Below are positions 21,324-30,591 of a DNA stretch of 38,590 nucleotides, piece by piece. A program made the position numbers and the translations under genes. The notes beneath the pieces are model-generated. The model saw only the letters and a list, made by a program, of their open reading frames with translations. It did no database searches and had not been told where the DNA came from. Positions within the stretch are counted from its first letter, which is position 1. Each line of letters opens with the position of its first letter. This stretch comes from a virus. Where the stretch lies: positions 1 to 38,590 of the IMG/VR virus record IMGVR_UViG_3300022908_000005; one strand, written 5' to 3'.

Positions 21324-23651
21324 ATGCCAAATCCAGACGGAAGTGAGACACCTCAGGAAAAGCTCCAGCGCGAGGCGGCAGAGCGGCAAGCCCAGCAAGC
21401 GGTACAGCGGCAGACGGCCGGTTACACCCCAACTCCGTTTGTTGATCCGGGACTGAACCGCGCGCAGATTAAAGAGGGCGAGCACGGCGGGGCATGGACA
21501 AACCTGACCGATGCTAAGACCGCGGCCAACGTGGCGGCGGGCAACGCACTGCCCGGCTCATTCCAAAATTGGGGCGGTCAGGTCAAGCAGGACATTGTCC
21601 GAACGAACCTGAGCCGCGCCGAGGCGGACGCGCAGCGGCGGCAAAACTTCGGTTTCGGCTCCGGTAACAATGCCGAGTCCGCCGCCATGATTGGCGAGGC
21701 GCAAGGGACGGCTAACAGGTTCTCCGATGCGTTTGGCGGCATGGCTGGCACGGCTGCCGATCGCTCGGCAGCGGCGAACGGGCGCGGTACGTCCATGTTT
21801 GCGGGCGATACGAGCCAATATAATAAGGGGCTCGATAACGCGCAGCAGTCGCGCGGGATGCAAACGGGCGCCTATGGGCAGCTGATGGATTTCGCGGGCA
21901 AGGGTCCGGGCCCGAGCGCGGCTCAAGCTCAGCTCACGCAAGCGACCGATGCGAATACTCAGAACGCGCTAGCAATGGCCCGCTCCGGTCGCGGCATGGG
22001 CGGAGGCCAGGCGGCTATGCGTCAAGCGATCGGGCAGAACGCAGCAACGCAGCAAGGCGCCGCGGGGCAAATGGCGGAACTGCGCGCGAATGAAAACACC
22101 GCGTTTCAAAATCAAAAACTGAACGCGCTAAATGCGGCCGGCGGTATCGCGGGTCAAACCGTGGCGGGCGATCAGGCATACGGCAAGCTCGGGCTCGAGG
22201 GCGCGCAATACCAGACGGATACCAAGCTCAAGGGAACGCAGCTAAACGACACGACCGCGCAGGCATGGGCGGACCAGCAGAGGGCGGCTACCGCCGATGC
22301 GCATGCCGCGGAGCTAGCGGGCCAAACGCAAACGATGAACGTCAACGCGCAAGCGCTCGCGGGTCGCCAGGCGGAGGAGGACGCTATCTATCGCCAAACG
22401 GCGCTAGAGCGTGGCGAGACTGCGGCAGCTCAAGCAAACCGCCAAGCCACTACTAACGCGCTCATCGGCGCGGGCGCTAGCACGGCTGCCGCTATCTCGG
22501 ATGAGCGGGCAAAAACCAATATCAAGCCCTTGAGCGGTATCACTCCGGGCGCTCCGCAATCCCTGAACGGTATCGCGCCCATTTCAATCAAGGCGCCGCT
22601 GCCGCCTCCGATCGAGGAGCCCGCTCCGGGCCCGAGCGCGGACGAGCGCAGTAAGGAGCGGGCGGGAGCGATCGGGGGTACGGCCGGCAAGCTCGGAGGC
22701 GGAGCGATCGGCGGCTTTGTGGGCGGACCGATCGGCGCGTTCGCGGGCTCAGCTATCGGCGGGCTCGCGGGCAAGGCGCTCGGGAAAGTCTTTTCCGATG
22801 TGCGCAGCAAATCCAATGTCGAGCCGCTCAGTAAGCGCAAGCCGGCTAGCGGCGCGTATGGTGACCTGGAAGCGATCGCGGAGAAGTATGGAGCCGCGGG
22901 CGTGGCGACTAGCCCCGGGGCGGTCGAGCGCTACGCGGGCACGCCAGCCGATCGGGGACCGGAAGTATCTGCGCTCCCGCCTGAGAAGCAAAAGGGCTTC
23001 GATGCTTGGCTCAAGCGCAACAATGTGACCGACCTAGACCACCCCGACAGTCACTATGATTACCGCGGCGCATACCTAGCGGGTGAGGGGCGCGGGCCTG
23101 GCGCAAGCGGTCACTTTACCGATCGTTTCAAGCAGCACGGTCACGAGACTTTTTCTACTCAGTCGCAATACTCCAAGGGCGGCAAAGATGGCGGGGACTG
23201 GGTAGACGATACCTATCTCCCCGAGGCCGCGCAGGACCGGGCGAGCAAGGTAGCGGGCCGCTACGCGCGCGGAGGCACTAACCAAATCTTGAGCGAGGGC
23301 GATGCTCTGCTCGCGGACTCGGCGCGCGCTTCTCCGCCATCCGCCTACGACTACAAAAACCCGGAAGCGCCCGGAGCGAAACCCGGGCGGCAAGTCGGAC
23401 CCATGGCGCAAGACTTGGCGGCTCACCCCGTCACGCGCGGAGTGGTGGATCGGGATCCGGCTACGGGCTTGCTCCAAGTCGACGGCGCGCGTGCGGCTAC
23501 GGTCGGGCTCGCGCAAAACCATTCGCAGCAAAACCAACTCGACGATTTGAACGACCAGATCGCCAAGCTCGAGGGCATGCTCAAGCGCAAGCCAGGCGAC
23601 TCGAGGACCACTGATTTCAAGCGCGACCAGCGCGCAGGCGGGCTCTTGTAA
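21324..23651 (+). CDS. Ejection/tail protein with two S74-type motifs
   Basis: The product has 775 residues. Residues 1-390 are Gln/Ala-rich helices. ISDERAKTNIKPL (about 391-403) and FSDVRSKSNVEPL (about 490-502) both match the SDxRxKxN start of the S74 intramolecular chaperone (endosialidase/tail-spike type), whose Ser and Lys act in self-cleavage. Between them is a glycine zipper (GGGAIGGFVGGPIGAFAG). After the second comes an inserted block with HFTDRFKQHGHETFS, then YDYKNPEAPG, VGPMAQDL and a C-terminal coiled coil, as in S74 domains. It probably is a virion protein that enters or crosses membranes and processes itself. Confidence 0.65.
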   Translation: MPNPDGSETPQEKLQREAAERQAQQAVQRQTAGYTPTPFVDPGLNRAQIKEGEHGGAWTNLTDAKTAANVAAGNALPGSFQNWGGQVKQDIVRTNLSRAEADAQRRQNFGFGSGNNAESAAMIGEAQGTANRFSDAFGGMAGTAADRSAAANGRGTSMFAGDTSQYNKGLDNAQQSRGMQTGAYGQLMDFAGKGPGPSAAQAQLTQATDANTQNALAMARSGRGMGGGQAAMRQAIGQNAATQQGAAGQMAELRANENTAFQNQKLNALNAAGGIAGQTVAGDQAYGKLGLEGAQYQTDTKLKGTQLNDTTAQAWADQQRAATADAHAAELAGQTQTMNVNAQALAGRQAEEDAIYRQTALERGETAAAQANRQATTNALIGAGASTAAAISDERAKTNIKPLSGITPGAPQSLNGIAPISIKAPLPPPIEEPAPGPSADERSKERAGAIGGTAGKLGGGAIGGFVGGPIGAFAGSAIGGLAGKALGKVFSDVRSKSNVEPLSKRKPASGAYGDLEAIAEKYGAAGVATSPGAVERYAGTPADRGPEVSALPPEKQKGFDAWLKRNNVTDLDHPDSHYDYRGAYLAGEGRGPGASGHFTDRFKQHGHETFSTQSQYSKGGKDGGDWVDDTYLPEAAQDRASKVAGRYARGGTNQILSEGDALLADSARASPPSAYDYKNPEAPGAKPGRQVGPMAQDLAAHPVTRGVVDRDPATGLLQVDGARAATVGLAQNHSQQNQLDDLNDQIAKLEGMLKRKPGDSRTTDFKRDQRAGGLL

Positions 23652-25522
23652 TGGCGGGCGAGGAGAACCCCGTTGTTAAGGTCGAGCCTATCCCCGATCA
23701 GCCTGGCGCTCGCTTGCTGCATTTCGCGGACGGCAAGCCGCCGATCGTTGCGCTCGAGGAGGTAGCTCGCCCGCATGAGGAGCGGCTCGCGCATGAGGCA
23801 GAGTCGCCCGTTATTCGCGGGATCAAAAACTTTCTCCAGCCGCCGATCGCTGGCGACTCGCCCATGGCGGAGCGGCGTAGGCAATGGCAACGCGAGCGGC
23901 TAGGCGATGAGGCTCCGCCCGCTGTCGTCTCAATTTCCGATCAGGTCAGCAATGCTCCGCCTCCCGCCGAGCCTCCGCCCGCAGCTGCCCCGGCTCCCGC
24001 AAGCGAGGGCGCAGCTCCGCCTCCCGCTGCCGGCTCCCCTCCCGCTCCCGCCCCGGCGGCAGCTCCGCTCACGACCGACCAGCTAGCGGCGCAGGCCGAA
24101 GATGCTGAGCGCCGAGCAGCGATCGGACGCTTGCAGAATGGTGTGTGGGATCCGGGTAGCGCGGGACGTAAGGCCGGCTTTACCCCGAGCGCGCAGCGGA
24201 CCACTACGGAGCACGGTCCCGCGTATGACGAGGCCGCGGAGGCGAAGCGGCAAGAGCTAGGCGCGGCCGTCCTCGCAGCTCAGCAGGCTAAAGCGGAGTC
24301 CGATAAGGCTACGTTTGACGAGGCCGCGAAATCGGCAGCGCTCCGCAATTTGGAAGCCACGCAAGACGCGGCGCGCATCCGCGCCGGTATGCTGGAAAAG
24401 GAGGCAAATCACCAGCGGCAAGAGGCCTCAATGCAAAAGGACCTAGCCGACTATTCCGAGGCGGAGAAGCCAGACCCGCGCAAATACTGGTCGACACCGG
24501 GCGGGGCATTTTCCGGGATGCTGTCCGCCATCGCTCAGGGTCTCGGCGCGTTCGCGGCTATCCGCTCGGGGACCGAGAATTTTGCGCTCAAGATTGCGCA
24601 AGAAAAAATGCGCATGGAGATGGCGGCTCAAGAGAAGGCTTACGACAACGGCCGGGGCGATCGAAAGAACGCGCTTGCGCGGATGGTCGAGCATTACAAC
24701 GGAGATATGGATCTAGCGCGCCTCGGCCTGCGCGAGGCATTGGCCAAGACCGCACAAACCGAAACCGAGCGATTTGCAGCTCAGTCACGTTCAAAGGATG
24801 TGATGAACCAAGCCAAGATCCTGACCGCGCAATTCGCTCAGGATGGCATGGAGGCGCAGCAAGCTCGCAAGGATTTGGCCGCGGGCAAGGTAACGACCAC
24901 GCAGGACGAGCGCTATCAGCAAGCCGTTGCTGCTCGGGCCCCCGGCTACCATGCTCAGACGCAAGCTCAGCGCGATGCGGACCTAAAGCGCGCAGGCCCA
25001 AAGAAAGCGACTGATTCGAATTTTGAGGCGAACCGGCTCAAGTACGGGGAGAAGAAAGAGGCCGAGGCTCCGGCTCGCGCAGGCCTCGCCAAGATCGCGG
25101 GAGCCATCGGCGCGGTATGGGATCAGGAGACCGGCAAATGGGTCATGCCGAAAGGTAAAGAGGTTAGCATTCCGGGGCATGGCTCCGGATCGTGGAAGCC
25201 TAACGCATTGACGGCGCAGCGGGGGGTGGACTTCCGCAACGATATGGCCGGCGTGGTTTTGGATACCGGCAAAATGATTAGTGGCACCGATGTGCCTGAG
25301 TCCACCCTCAAGCACATCGAGGGTATGTCAGGATCGAGTGGGTCGGACGCGGACGTTTTGCCGGGCCTGAATCGCTTACAGGAGAAAATCGACTCTGCCG
25401 CACGCGAGCGTGACGCAACCTATGGGACCGATGTTGTCGAGGCTCATGAGGCGTCAAAGCGGGAAGTGGTCGCCCGTAACAAAGCCAAGCCGGCTAACGC
25501 TCGGGAGACCCCGGTCAAGTGA
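23651..25522 (+). CDS. Internal virion (ejection) protein, helical
   Basis: The product has 623 residues and overlaps the previous stop by one base (TAATG). Residues 90-140 are a Pro/Ala linker. Residues 150-470 are long Ala/Gln/Glu-rich helices interrupted by a hydrophobic patch (GMLSAIAQGLGAFAAI, about 290). The C-terminal 120 residues are mixed. Composition, size and position between nozzle and fibre genes match the helical internal proteins that podoviruses eject into the envelope. No enzymatic motif is seen. Confidence 0.6.
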   Translation: MAGEENPVVKVEPIPDQPGARLLHFADGKPPIVALEEVARPHEERLAHEAESPVIRGIKNFLQPPIAGDSPMAERRRQWQRERLGDEAPPAVVSISDQVSNAPPPAEPPPAAAPAPASEGAAPPPAAGSPPAPAPAAAPLTTDQLAAQAEDAERRAAIGRLQNGVWDPGSAGRKAGFTPSAQRTTTEHGPAYDEAAEAKRQELGAAVLAAQQAKAESDKATFDEAAKSAALRNLEATQDAARIRAGMLEKEANHQRQEASMQKDLADYSEAEKPDPRKYWSTPGGAFSGMLSAIAQGLGAFAAIRSGTENFALKIAQEKMRMEMAAQEKAYDNGRGDRKNALARMVEHYNGDMDLARLGLREALAKTAQTETERFAAQSRSKDVMNQAKILTAQFAQDGMEAQQARKDLAAGKVTTTQDERYQQAVAARAPGYHAQTQAQRDADLKRAGPKKATDSNFEANRLKYGEKKEAEAPARAGLAKIAGAIGAVWDQETGKWVMPKGKEVSIPGHGSGSWKPNALTAQRGVDFRNDMAGVVLDTGKMISGTDVPESTLKHIEGMSGSSGSDADVLPGLNRLQEKIDSAARERDATYGTDVVEAHEASKREVVARNKAKPANARETPVK

Positions 25523-27744
25523 GCGAGCCCACCCTAGTCAAGGATGGCAAGGCGTACATCCGCGATCGGGAGGACCACCTCTATACGGTCGACAGTCCCG
25601 AAATCGCGAGCGCCAAGATCGCGGAGGGCGATCGCTTCCCCGTCACTCAAGCGCATCTGGACGAGTTCGAGAAAAAGAAGAAAGCGGAGGGGCTCGGCGC
25701 GCAGATTAAGACCGGGCTCGAGTCCGCGGCCGCAAGCGCGATTGATGCCGTGCAAGCTCCGATCGCAGCTCCGATCCGACTCGGGGCGGCAGCGCTCGGC
25801 TACGAGGGGGACCCGCTCGAAAATATCCATGGTCGCGCCACGGTCGAAAATGCGGCTACTCTATTTGGCGATCTCAAGGAAAGCCTAGGGCTCAGCAAGC
25901 GCACGGGCGAAAGCTACGGGCGAGAGTATGCGGAGAACGCTCGAGGGCGAGCCGAGGCAAACCCCGGAACCTCGCTTGCTGGTAACGTAGGCGGGGCGCT
26001 CGCTGCCGCTGCTCTCACGGGCGGAGCGGGCCTGGCGGGCGTAGCGGGTCTCGCTGGCAAGGGAGCCGCGACTGCGCTCGGGGAGGGCGCGGCAGCTCGG
26101 GCAGCGGGAGCACTCACGGCCGGGGCGCTCGAGGGAGCCGCCTACGGGCAAGCTCAGGCGGGCGAGGAGGCTTATCTCCAAAACATCCCCCTCAGTGCGG
26201 AGAAGTTGATCGCTAGTATGGGTTGGGGCGCAGTGCTTGGCGGCGGGGTTTCGCTCGCTGCGCATGGCGCGGGCTCGCTTCTCCGCCGAGGCTCGAGGGG
26301 AGCGACCCCGATCGATTCTCCCCGCCTGGCAGCCGTCGAGGGCGCGGAGGAGCGCGCAGCGGTCGAGGCCGGGACAGACGCGGGCGAGGCTGCCGGGCGC
26401 AGCGCGCCGCTAGATGCGGGCGACTGGTCCAAGGTCAAGCCGGCGAACGATGTAGCGGCGGAGGGAGCGGAGCGCGCTGCCGTGCCTCCGGGCGAGCCGG
26501 TAGCAGCGGGCGAGGCGGCAGCGCCTAAGCCCGCCCCGGAGCCCATGCCGACCCCTCCGGGCGCGGAGGCGGGGGCATTGCCTCCGGGCGAGCCGGTGAC
26601 TCCTCCTCCTCCGCCGATCGAGGGAGTGACGGAGGCGGCAGCGGCTAAGGCGAAACCCGGGCCCGCTCGCGAATGGGCGAGCGATATAGCGGGCAAAGCG
26701 CTCGGGAAGGAGAACGCGGACCTATTCGAGAAAGTCCTAGCGGGCGACACGCGCGGGGCGCTCGGGGTGGTTAGCAAGGTAGCCAAGCACTACGGTAGCG
26801 AAATCGCGGGGGGTGCGATCGGTGGGCTCCTCGGCGGACCCCTCGGCGCTATCGCGGGCGGGCTCGCGGGCAAGGTCGCGGAGCACAAGGTCGCGGCCGT
26901 CATGGCGACGCTAACGGAGCGGCTAGCGGCTAGCCTCGACGGCAAGATCGATCAGGGCCTCGGCGCATTCTTTCGCGAGTCGACGGCGCGCGCTCAGGCT
27001 GCCGCGACTGGGATCGGTAAGGTCGCTCCCGTGCCGCTGAAGCGCATCGCCACCCCGAGCGCGGTAGACGCATTCCAGGGCAAGTCGCCCGACTTGCAAG
27101 ACGCCTATCAGAAGCGCGTGGCGCAACTAACGGACGCTACGCGCGAACTCGGCGCGGGCGCTCGCGCTGCTACCCTAACAGCCATGGGCGGAGCCGCGGA
27201 TACGCTGCCGCGCCTTACCGCTGCCGCTGCCGTGACGGCTACCAAGGGCGCGCAGTACCTCGAATCGCAGCTCCCGAGCGGGACGAAAGCTCCGACGATG
27301 TTTCAGCCGAGCCGGACCTATACGCCTAGCGATTTGCAGATCCGCGAGTTCGCTCAGAAGTGGTCGGCCGTTGCAAATCCGCTATCCGTTATTGATGATC
27401 TGCGCCGCGGGACCGTGACGCATGCGCAGATCGATGCGCTTAAAAATGTCTATCCCGAGCTATACTCGGAGGTCAGGATCAAGGCGCTCGATAAGGTCCG
27501 TCAAGTGGACGAGAGCGGCGACCGCATGCCGCTAAACGACCGGCTTACGCTGGATCTATTTCTCGACCTCGGCGGAGCTGGTGAGCCGACCCTAGCCCCG
27601 GGGTTCATCGATCGCATGGCCAGCGTGCAAGCAGCCGAGGCGAAGCGCGTAGCCGAGGGGACCCCGGGCCATTCGGGCGCGGGCTTGGAGAAGATCGGCA
27701 AGTCTCGCGCGAGCAGTGTGCAAGCGACCCTAGGACAAGGATAG
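25519..27744 (+). CDS. Internal virion protein with glycine-zipper membrane segments
   Basis: The product has 741 residues (GTG start, GTGA overlap). The N-terminus (LVKDGKAYIRDREDHLYTVD) is a small domain. Residues 150-260 contain Gly/Ala membrane-like helices (GGALAAAALTGGAGLAGVAG). A Pro/Ala/Glu linker spans about 290-380. A glycine zipper (GGAIGGLLGGPLGAIAGGLA) at about 428-447 resembles the one two genes upstream. The C-terminal domain (FAQKWSAVANPLSVIDDLRRG read in parts, then NVYPELYSEVR and LNDRLTLDLFLDL) is a pattern I associate with phage ejection proteins. It probably forms part of a trans-envelope channel. Confidence 0.6.
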   Translation: MSEPTLVKDGKAYIRDREDHLYTVDSPEIASAKIAEGDRFPVTQAHLDEFEKKKKAEGLGAQIKTGLESAAASAIDAVQAPIAAPIRLGAAALGYEGDPLENIHGRATVENAATLFGDLKESLGLSKRTGESYGREYAENARGRAEANPGTSLAGNVGGALAAAALTGGAGLAGVAGLAGKGAATALGEGAAARAAGALTAGALEGAAYGQAQAGEEAYLQNIPLSAEKLIASMGWGAVLGGGVSLAAHGAGSLLRRGSRGATPIDSPRLAAVEGAEERAAVEAGTDAGEAAGRSAPLDAGDWSKVKPANDVAAEGAERAAVPPGEPVAAGEAAAPKPAPEPMPTPPGAEAGALPPGEPVTPPPPPIEGVTEAAAAKAKPGPAREWASDIAGKALGKENADLFEKVLAGDTRGALGVVSKVAKHYGSEIAGGAIGGLLGGPLGAIAGGLAGKVAEHKVAAVMATLTERLAASLDGKIDQGLGAFFRESTARAQAAATGIGKVAPVPLKRIATPSAVDAFQGKSPDLQDAYQKRVAQLTDATRELGAGARAATLTAMGGAADTLPRLTAAAAVTATKGAQYLESQLPSGTKAPTMFQPSRTYTPSDLQIREFAQKWSAVANPLSVIDDLRRGTVTHAQIDALKNVYPELYSEVRIKALDKVRQVDESGDRMPLNDRLTLDLFLDLGGAGEPTLAPGFIDRMASVQAAEAKRVAEGTPGHSGAGLEKIGKSRASSVQATLGQG

Positions 27745-27748
27745 ACCC

Positions 27749-28051
27749 ATGACCCTACGAGTAACTAATCTCGAATCAGCAAGCGCTGTCCGCGTGGCTT
27801 GGACCTCCGCGCCGGCAGCCTACGACATCCCAGCAAACGATCCCTTTCGGCTCGCGGAGCCGGGGCTAGCTAACCCGGGAGAGGGGCGACCGTGCCGGCG
27901 CATCAAGTGCCAAGGGGCGGGCAATCTGGTCCTGACCGGCCTCGACGGTGTAGTGGTGACGCTGCCGGTCCTGGCTGGTGACACGATCGATGTTCAAGCG
28001 ATCGCCCTCGGGGCCGCGTCTACCGCGCAAGGCGTGCTGGTGTTTTGGTAA
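27749..28051 (+). CDS. Small tail/fibre-base protein
   Basis: The product has 100 residues with AAGGA before the ATG. The central CRRIKCQGAGNLVLTGLDG and following VVVTLPVLAGDTIDVQAIAL form repeated short strands. This closely follows the pattern of small phage structural proteins that sit beside fibre or spike genes (Cys, then a GxGxL strand, then an AGxxxxV strand). It overlaps the fibre gene by one base (TAATG). A base or adaptor for the fibre is the likely role. Confidence 0.6.
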   Translation: MTLRVTNLESASAVRVAWTSAPAAYDIPANDPFRLAEPGLANPGEGRPCRRIKCQGAGNLVLTGLDGVVVTLPVLAGDTIDVQAIALGAASTAQGVLVFW

Positions 28052-29157
28052 TGATCCGCCTCGCAGGCTTGGACGAAATGCCGGGCGGCTCGCCCGAGCG
28101 GGAGCGCGTGCGGCGCTATCGGCGCGAGCGCAGGCCCGCGCATCGGCGCGCTATGTGGATCGGCGGCGGGAGCATTTCGATCCCGGGCGATCCGTTCAAG
28201 GCGGGCGCGGGCGGGCCTCCGCCGTTTAGCGGCAATTGGGCGGACCTATTCCCTGGCGCGTTTCAGGTCGTCCAGTCTGACAAGGGGATCGAGTATGGCG
28301 CGGTCATGCGCGCGGACGCTGGGAATACGTCGTCCGTTGCGTTTGCGCTAACCGGTGCATCACCCGCGGTTGCCGTGCCGATCTGGATCCGTATCACGGC
28401 GCCCGGCGTAGGCAACGTCTACTATGACGGGCTAGGCATCACGCCCGCGATGGCCGGAGTAACGATCGTCGATAGCGTCAACATCGTGCTCACTGGCGCG
28501 GGGGCGGGCATGGCCATCACCCCGGGTGTGGGCTCGCAAGCGCCGGGCGATACTTGGCGGGCGACTTGCTCATTGCAAGCCGATCAATCGGGCAATGGAA
28601 AAAACGCTACTCAGGTGACACCCGCCAATCAACCGTTGGTCGCTATGGGCCCCAACGGGGTCGCGTGTCTATCGGGTGCGGCCACTGGGGACGGTTACCT
28701 GCGGACTAACGCGCTTAACCTTCCGTCGCCCGATGTCACGCCGTATTGGGTTTTCTTAGTTTTGCGGATCGATGTCTATGGGAGCGCCTTGCCGGTTATG
28801 GGAAACTTTGATTTCGCATTAACAAACCAACTGTACCCGTCCAATGTAACGGGACTGACGCAGCGGCATCAGTTCAACGTGTCCAACCCCGGAGCGGGGA
28901 TAGCCGAGGGCAGTTGGTTTATTGTTGAGATCAAGCGCTCGAATAGCGCCGCGGATCCGTTCAAGGTCGGCGGATCCTTGGTGACAGGAAACGCGGGGGT
29001 CGGCGCGGTAGCAACCGAGTGCATGTTTCAATCACCCGGCTCCGGCTATGGCTCCCTCGCCTCCATGCTGGCCAAGGTCTACACCCCGAACGCTCCCGAT
29101 TGGCCAGCGATACGAGCGGCGGTAACTGCGAAGTACGGACCCGTGGTCGCGGTATGA
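28051..29157 (+). CDS. Tail fibre / receptor-binding protein with lectin-like domain
   Basis: The product has 368 residues from ATG 28051. The N-terminal 40 residues are basic and may anchor it to the tail. A Gly/Pro stretch follows, then beta-rich segments. Residues from about 170 (WRATCSLQADQSGNGKNATQ, then QPLVAMGPNGVACL and the DGYLRTNAL strand) have the order of LamG/concanavalin-type carbohydrate-binding domains, common in phage fibres. It is the last large virion gene, the usual place for the receptor-binding protein. Binding to a host sugar is inferred. Confidence 0.6.
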   Translation: MIRLAGLDEMPGGSPERERVRRYRRERRPAHRRAMWIGGGSISIPGDPFKAGAGGPPPFSGNWADLFPGAFQVVQSDKGIEYGAVMRADAGNTSSVAFALTGASPAVAVPIWIRITAPGVGNVYYDGLGITPAMAGVTIVDSVNIVLTGAGAGMAITPGVGSQAPGDTWRATCSLQADQSGNGKNATQVTPANQPLVAMGPNGVACLSGAATGDGYLRTNALNLPSPDVTPYWVFLVLRIDVYGSALPVMGNFDFALTNQLYPSNVTGLTQRHQFNVSNPGAGIAEGSWFIVEIKRSNSAADPFKVGGSLVTGNAGVGAVATECMFQSPGSGYGSLASMLAKVYTPNAPDWPAIRAAVTAKYGPVVAV

Positions 29158-29306
29158 GCTGCCGCCTCCTGCTCGCTGGCATCATGACGGCAGCTCTAGC
29201 GGGCTGCTCGGTCGCTATCGCGTATTGCGTGAGCGATGGCCGGCGGGCGGAGGCGGCAGCAAGGGCGCGTCCGTTTGGGGGATCCGAGGCGGGTGCACCC
29301 CCATAA
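29154..29306 (+). CDS. 50-residue lipoprotein, possible outer spanin
   Basis: ATG 29154 overlaps the fibre stop as ATGA. The product begins MSCRLLLAGIMTAALAGCSV, a lipoprotein signal with lipobox LAGC and acylated Cys 18. The mature part of about 33 residues is Ala/Arg/Pro/Gly-rich. Size and lipobox match Rz1-type outer-membrane spanins, which join an inner-membrane partner at lysis. No Rz-like partner lies next to it, so the role is uncertain. Its last 92 bp overlap the converging zinc-ribbon gene. Confidence 0.55.
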   Translation: MSCRLLLAGIMTAALAGCSVAIAYCVSDGRRAEAAARARPFGGSEAGAPP

Positions 29307-29514
29307 TCCGGAGCCCTTCTAGCTCCCCCTGAGCCTTGCCTAGCTCGTAGCTCAGCCGGCAGATCTCGCGCAGTAGGCGCGCGCAGTGCGGGCAATGGGT
29401 CGCCCCGGGCGGAGGTGGATCTTCTAGCGTCCCCGACTCCGCGCAGGATGAGCAGCGCGGATCGTGGTCGGGGGAATCGAAAGGCTTACCGCATCCGGGG
29501 CAGAGGGTGTCCAT
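29215..29514 (-). CDS. Zinc-ribbon protein of recombination operon
   Basis: The product has 99 residues. CPGC (5/8) with CSSC (21/24) forms a clear zinc ribbon, and CPHC (41/44) starts a second half-site. A helix follows (LREICRLSYELGKAQGELEGL) and then a Pro-rich tail. It lies 9 bp after the Bet recombinase gene and is the last gene of that leftward operon. A DNA-related accessory role is likely from context only. Confidence 0.65.
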   Translation of the reverse strand: MDTLCPGCGKPFDSPDHDPRCSSCAESGTLEDPPPPGATHCPHCARLLREICRLSYELGKAQGELEGLRIMGVHPPRIPQTDAPLLPPPPAGHRSRNTR

Positions 29515-29523
29515 GCGCCGAGG

Positions 29524-30591
29524 CTAGCGCGGAAAGTCCTCGGGATCCTCATCCCGGAAAGCGTCGAGGACGGGATCGGGCTTGAGCTGATTTTCAAGCT
29601 TGGTAACTTGGCGATCGCAACGTTGCCAAGCCTTGCCGAGGTGAGCGTATGACGTAGCCGTCAGCTCGTTTGCCTCGCGGGCCCGCTGGATATCGCGAGC
29701 GAGCGGCGACTGCTTGGCTTTGGTCCCGAGCAGAGCACGCAAGGTCAAGGCTCCCCCGTAGTCGTTCACCATAGGGATCGAGTTCTCGATCGCGATTAGC
29801 GACTCTAGCAAGCGCTCGAAGATCTCCGGGTCCGGCGGGGTGGTCGGCTCGCCCGGATCGTCGTCGTTACCGTGAGCCGTGATCGGCCTGCGTTGCGGTT
29901 CGCTCGGGGGATCGGGCGGCAGCTCGCGGATCGATTCCACGCGCGCGGTTACCATCGGGCGCGGCTGGTCGTTCGTGGCCTGCTCCATCTCGGTATCGGT
30001 ATACAAGCCGCCGCAGTCCTCGGGGAAAGCCTTGCGCAGCGCTTGCGCCTCGGCGCATTTCGCGAGCTGATTCATGGGCATATCCAGCCAGAATTTCGTC
30101 GGCTGCCCGGCTTGCGTGGTCTGCACATACTCGCGCCAATAGACGAGGCCGACCGCCGGCCGATCCCAGTCCTTGCGGTAGACGCGGACCTTAGACCATT
30201 CCGGAAATCCCTTGCCATTGAGCGGGCCGAACTCCGGCTCGTCTTGCCCGTTGTAGCGCCCCGTACGCTGCGCAACAGCCCTCATGCCATCGATCGAGAT
30301 CTGCGCTGCCCACACGTAGCGGCTCTTTTGGTTATCCCAGCGCTTGACGAAATGGATCTGGCGGAGCAAGGGATTTAGGCGGCGCTCTTTCGCGATCTCC
30401 ATCAGTACCGCGAACTCCTCCGGGCTCGCCCCGCTCGCATATTGGTCGCGGATCATCCGCTCTTGCTCCGCCGTGAAACGGAGCGGCGCGTCCGCGAGCG
30501 TGAGCCCTCCGCGTTGCGGCACGACCGCGAGCGCGGTGCCCCGGTCGTTCATCACTAGGCTAGCTTCTAACTGTTTTTCGAGCGTGGTCAT
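29524..30591 (-). CDS. Bet/RecT-family single-strand annealing recombinase
   Basis: Start ATG 30591 overlaps the upstream stop as ATGA and gives 355 residues. Residues 40-215 carry the Bet pattern: MIRDQYASGASPEEFAVLM, RLNPLLRQIHFVKRW, AAQISIDGMRAVAQRTG, then FWLDMPMNQLAKCAEAQALR and KAFPEDCGGLYTDTEM. Bet proteins anneal complementary single strands during phage recombination and need a 5'-3' exonuclease, which is not obvious beside it. The C-terminal 130 residues are phage-specific and partly disordered. Confidence 0.9.
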   Translation of the reverse strand: MTTLEKQLEASLVMNDRGTALAVVPQRGGLTLADAPLRFTAEQERMIRDQYASGASPEEFAVLMEIAKERRLNPLLRQIHFVKRWDNQKSRYVWAAQISIDGMRAVAQRTGRYNGQDEPEFGPLNGKGFPEWSKVRVYRKDWDRPAVGLVYWREYVQTTQAGQPTKFWLDMPMNQLAKCAEAQALRKAFPEDCGGLYTDTEMEQATNDQPRPMVTARVESIRELPPDPPSEPQRRPITAHGNDDDPGEPTTPPDPEIFERLLESLIAIENSIPMVNDYGGALTLRALLGTKAKQSPLARDIQRAREANELTATSYAHLGKAWQRCDRQVTKLENQLKPDPVLDAFRDEDPEDFPR

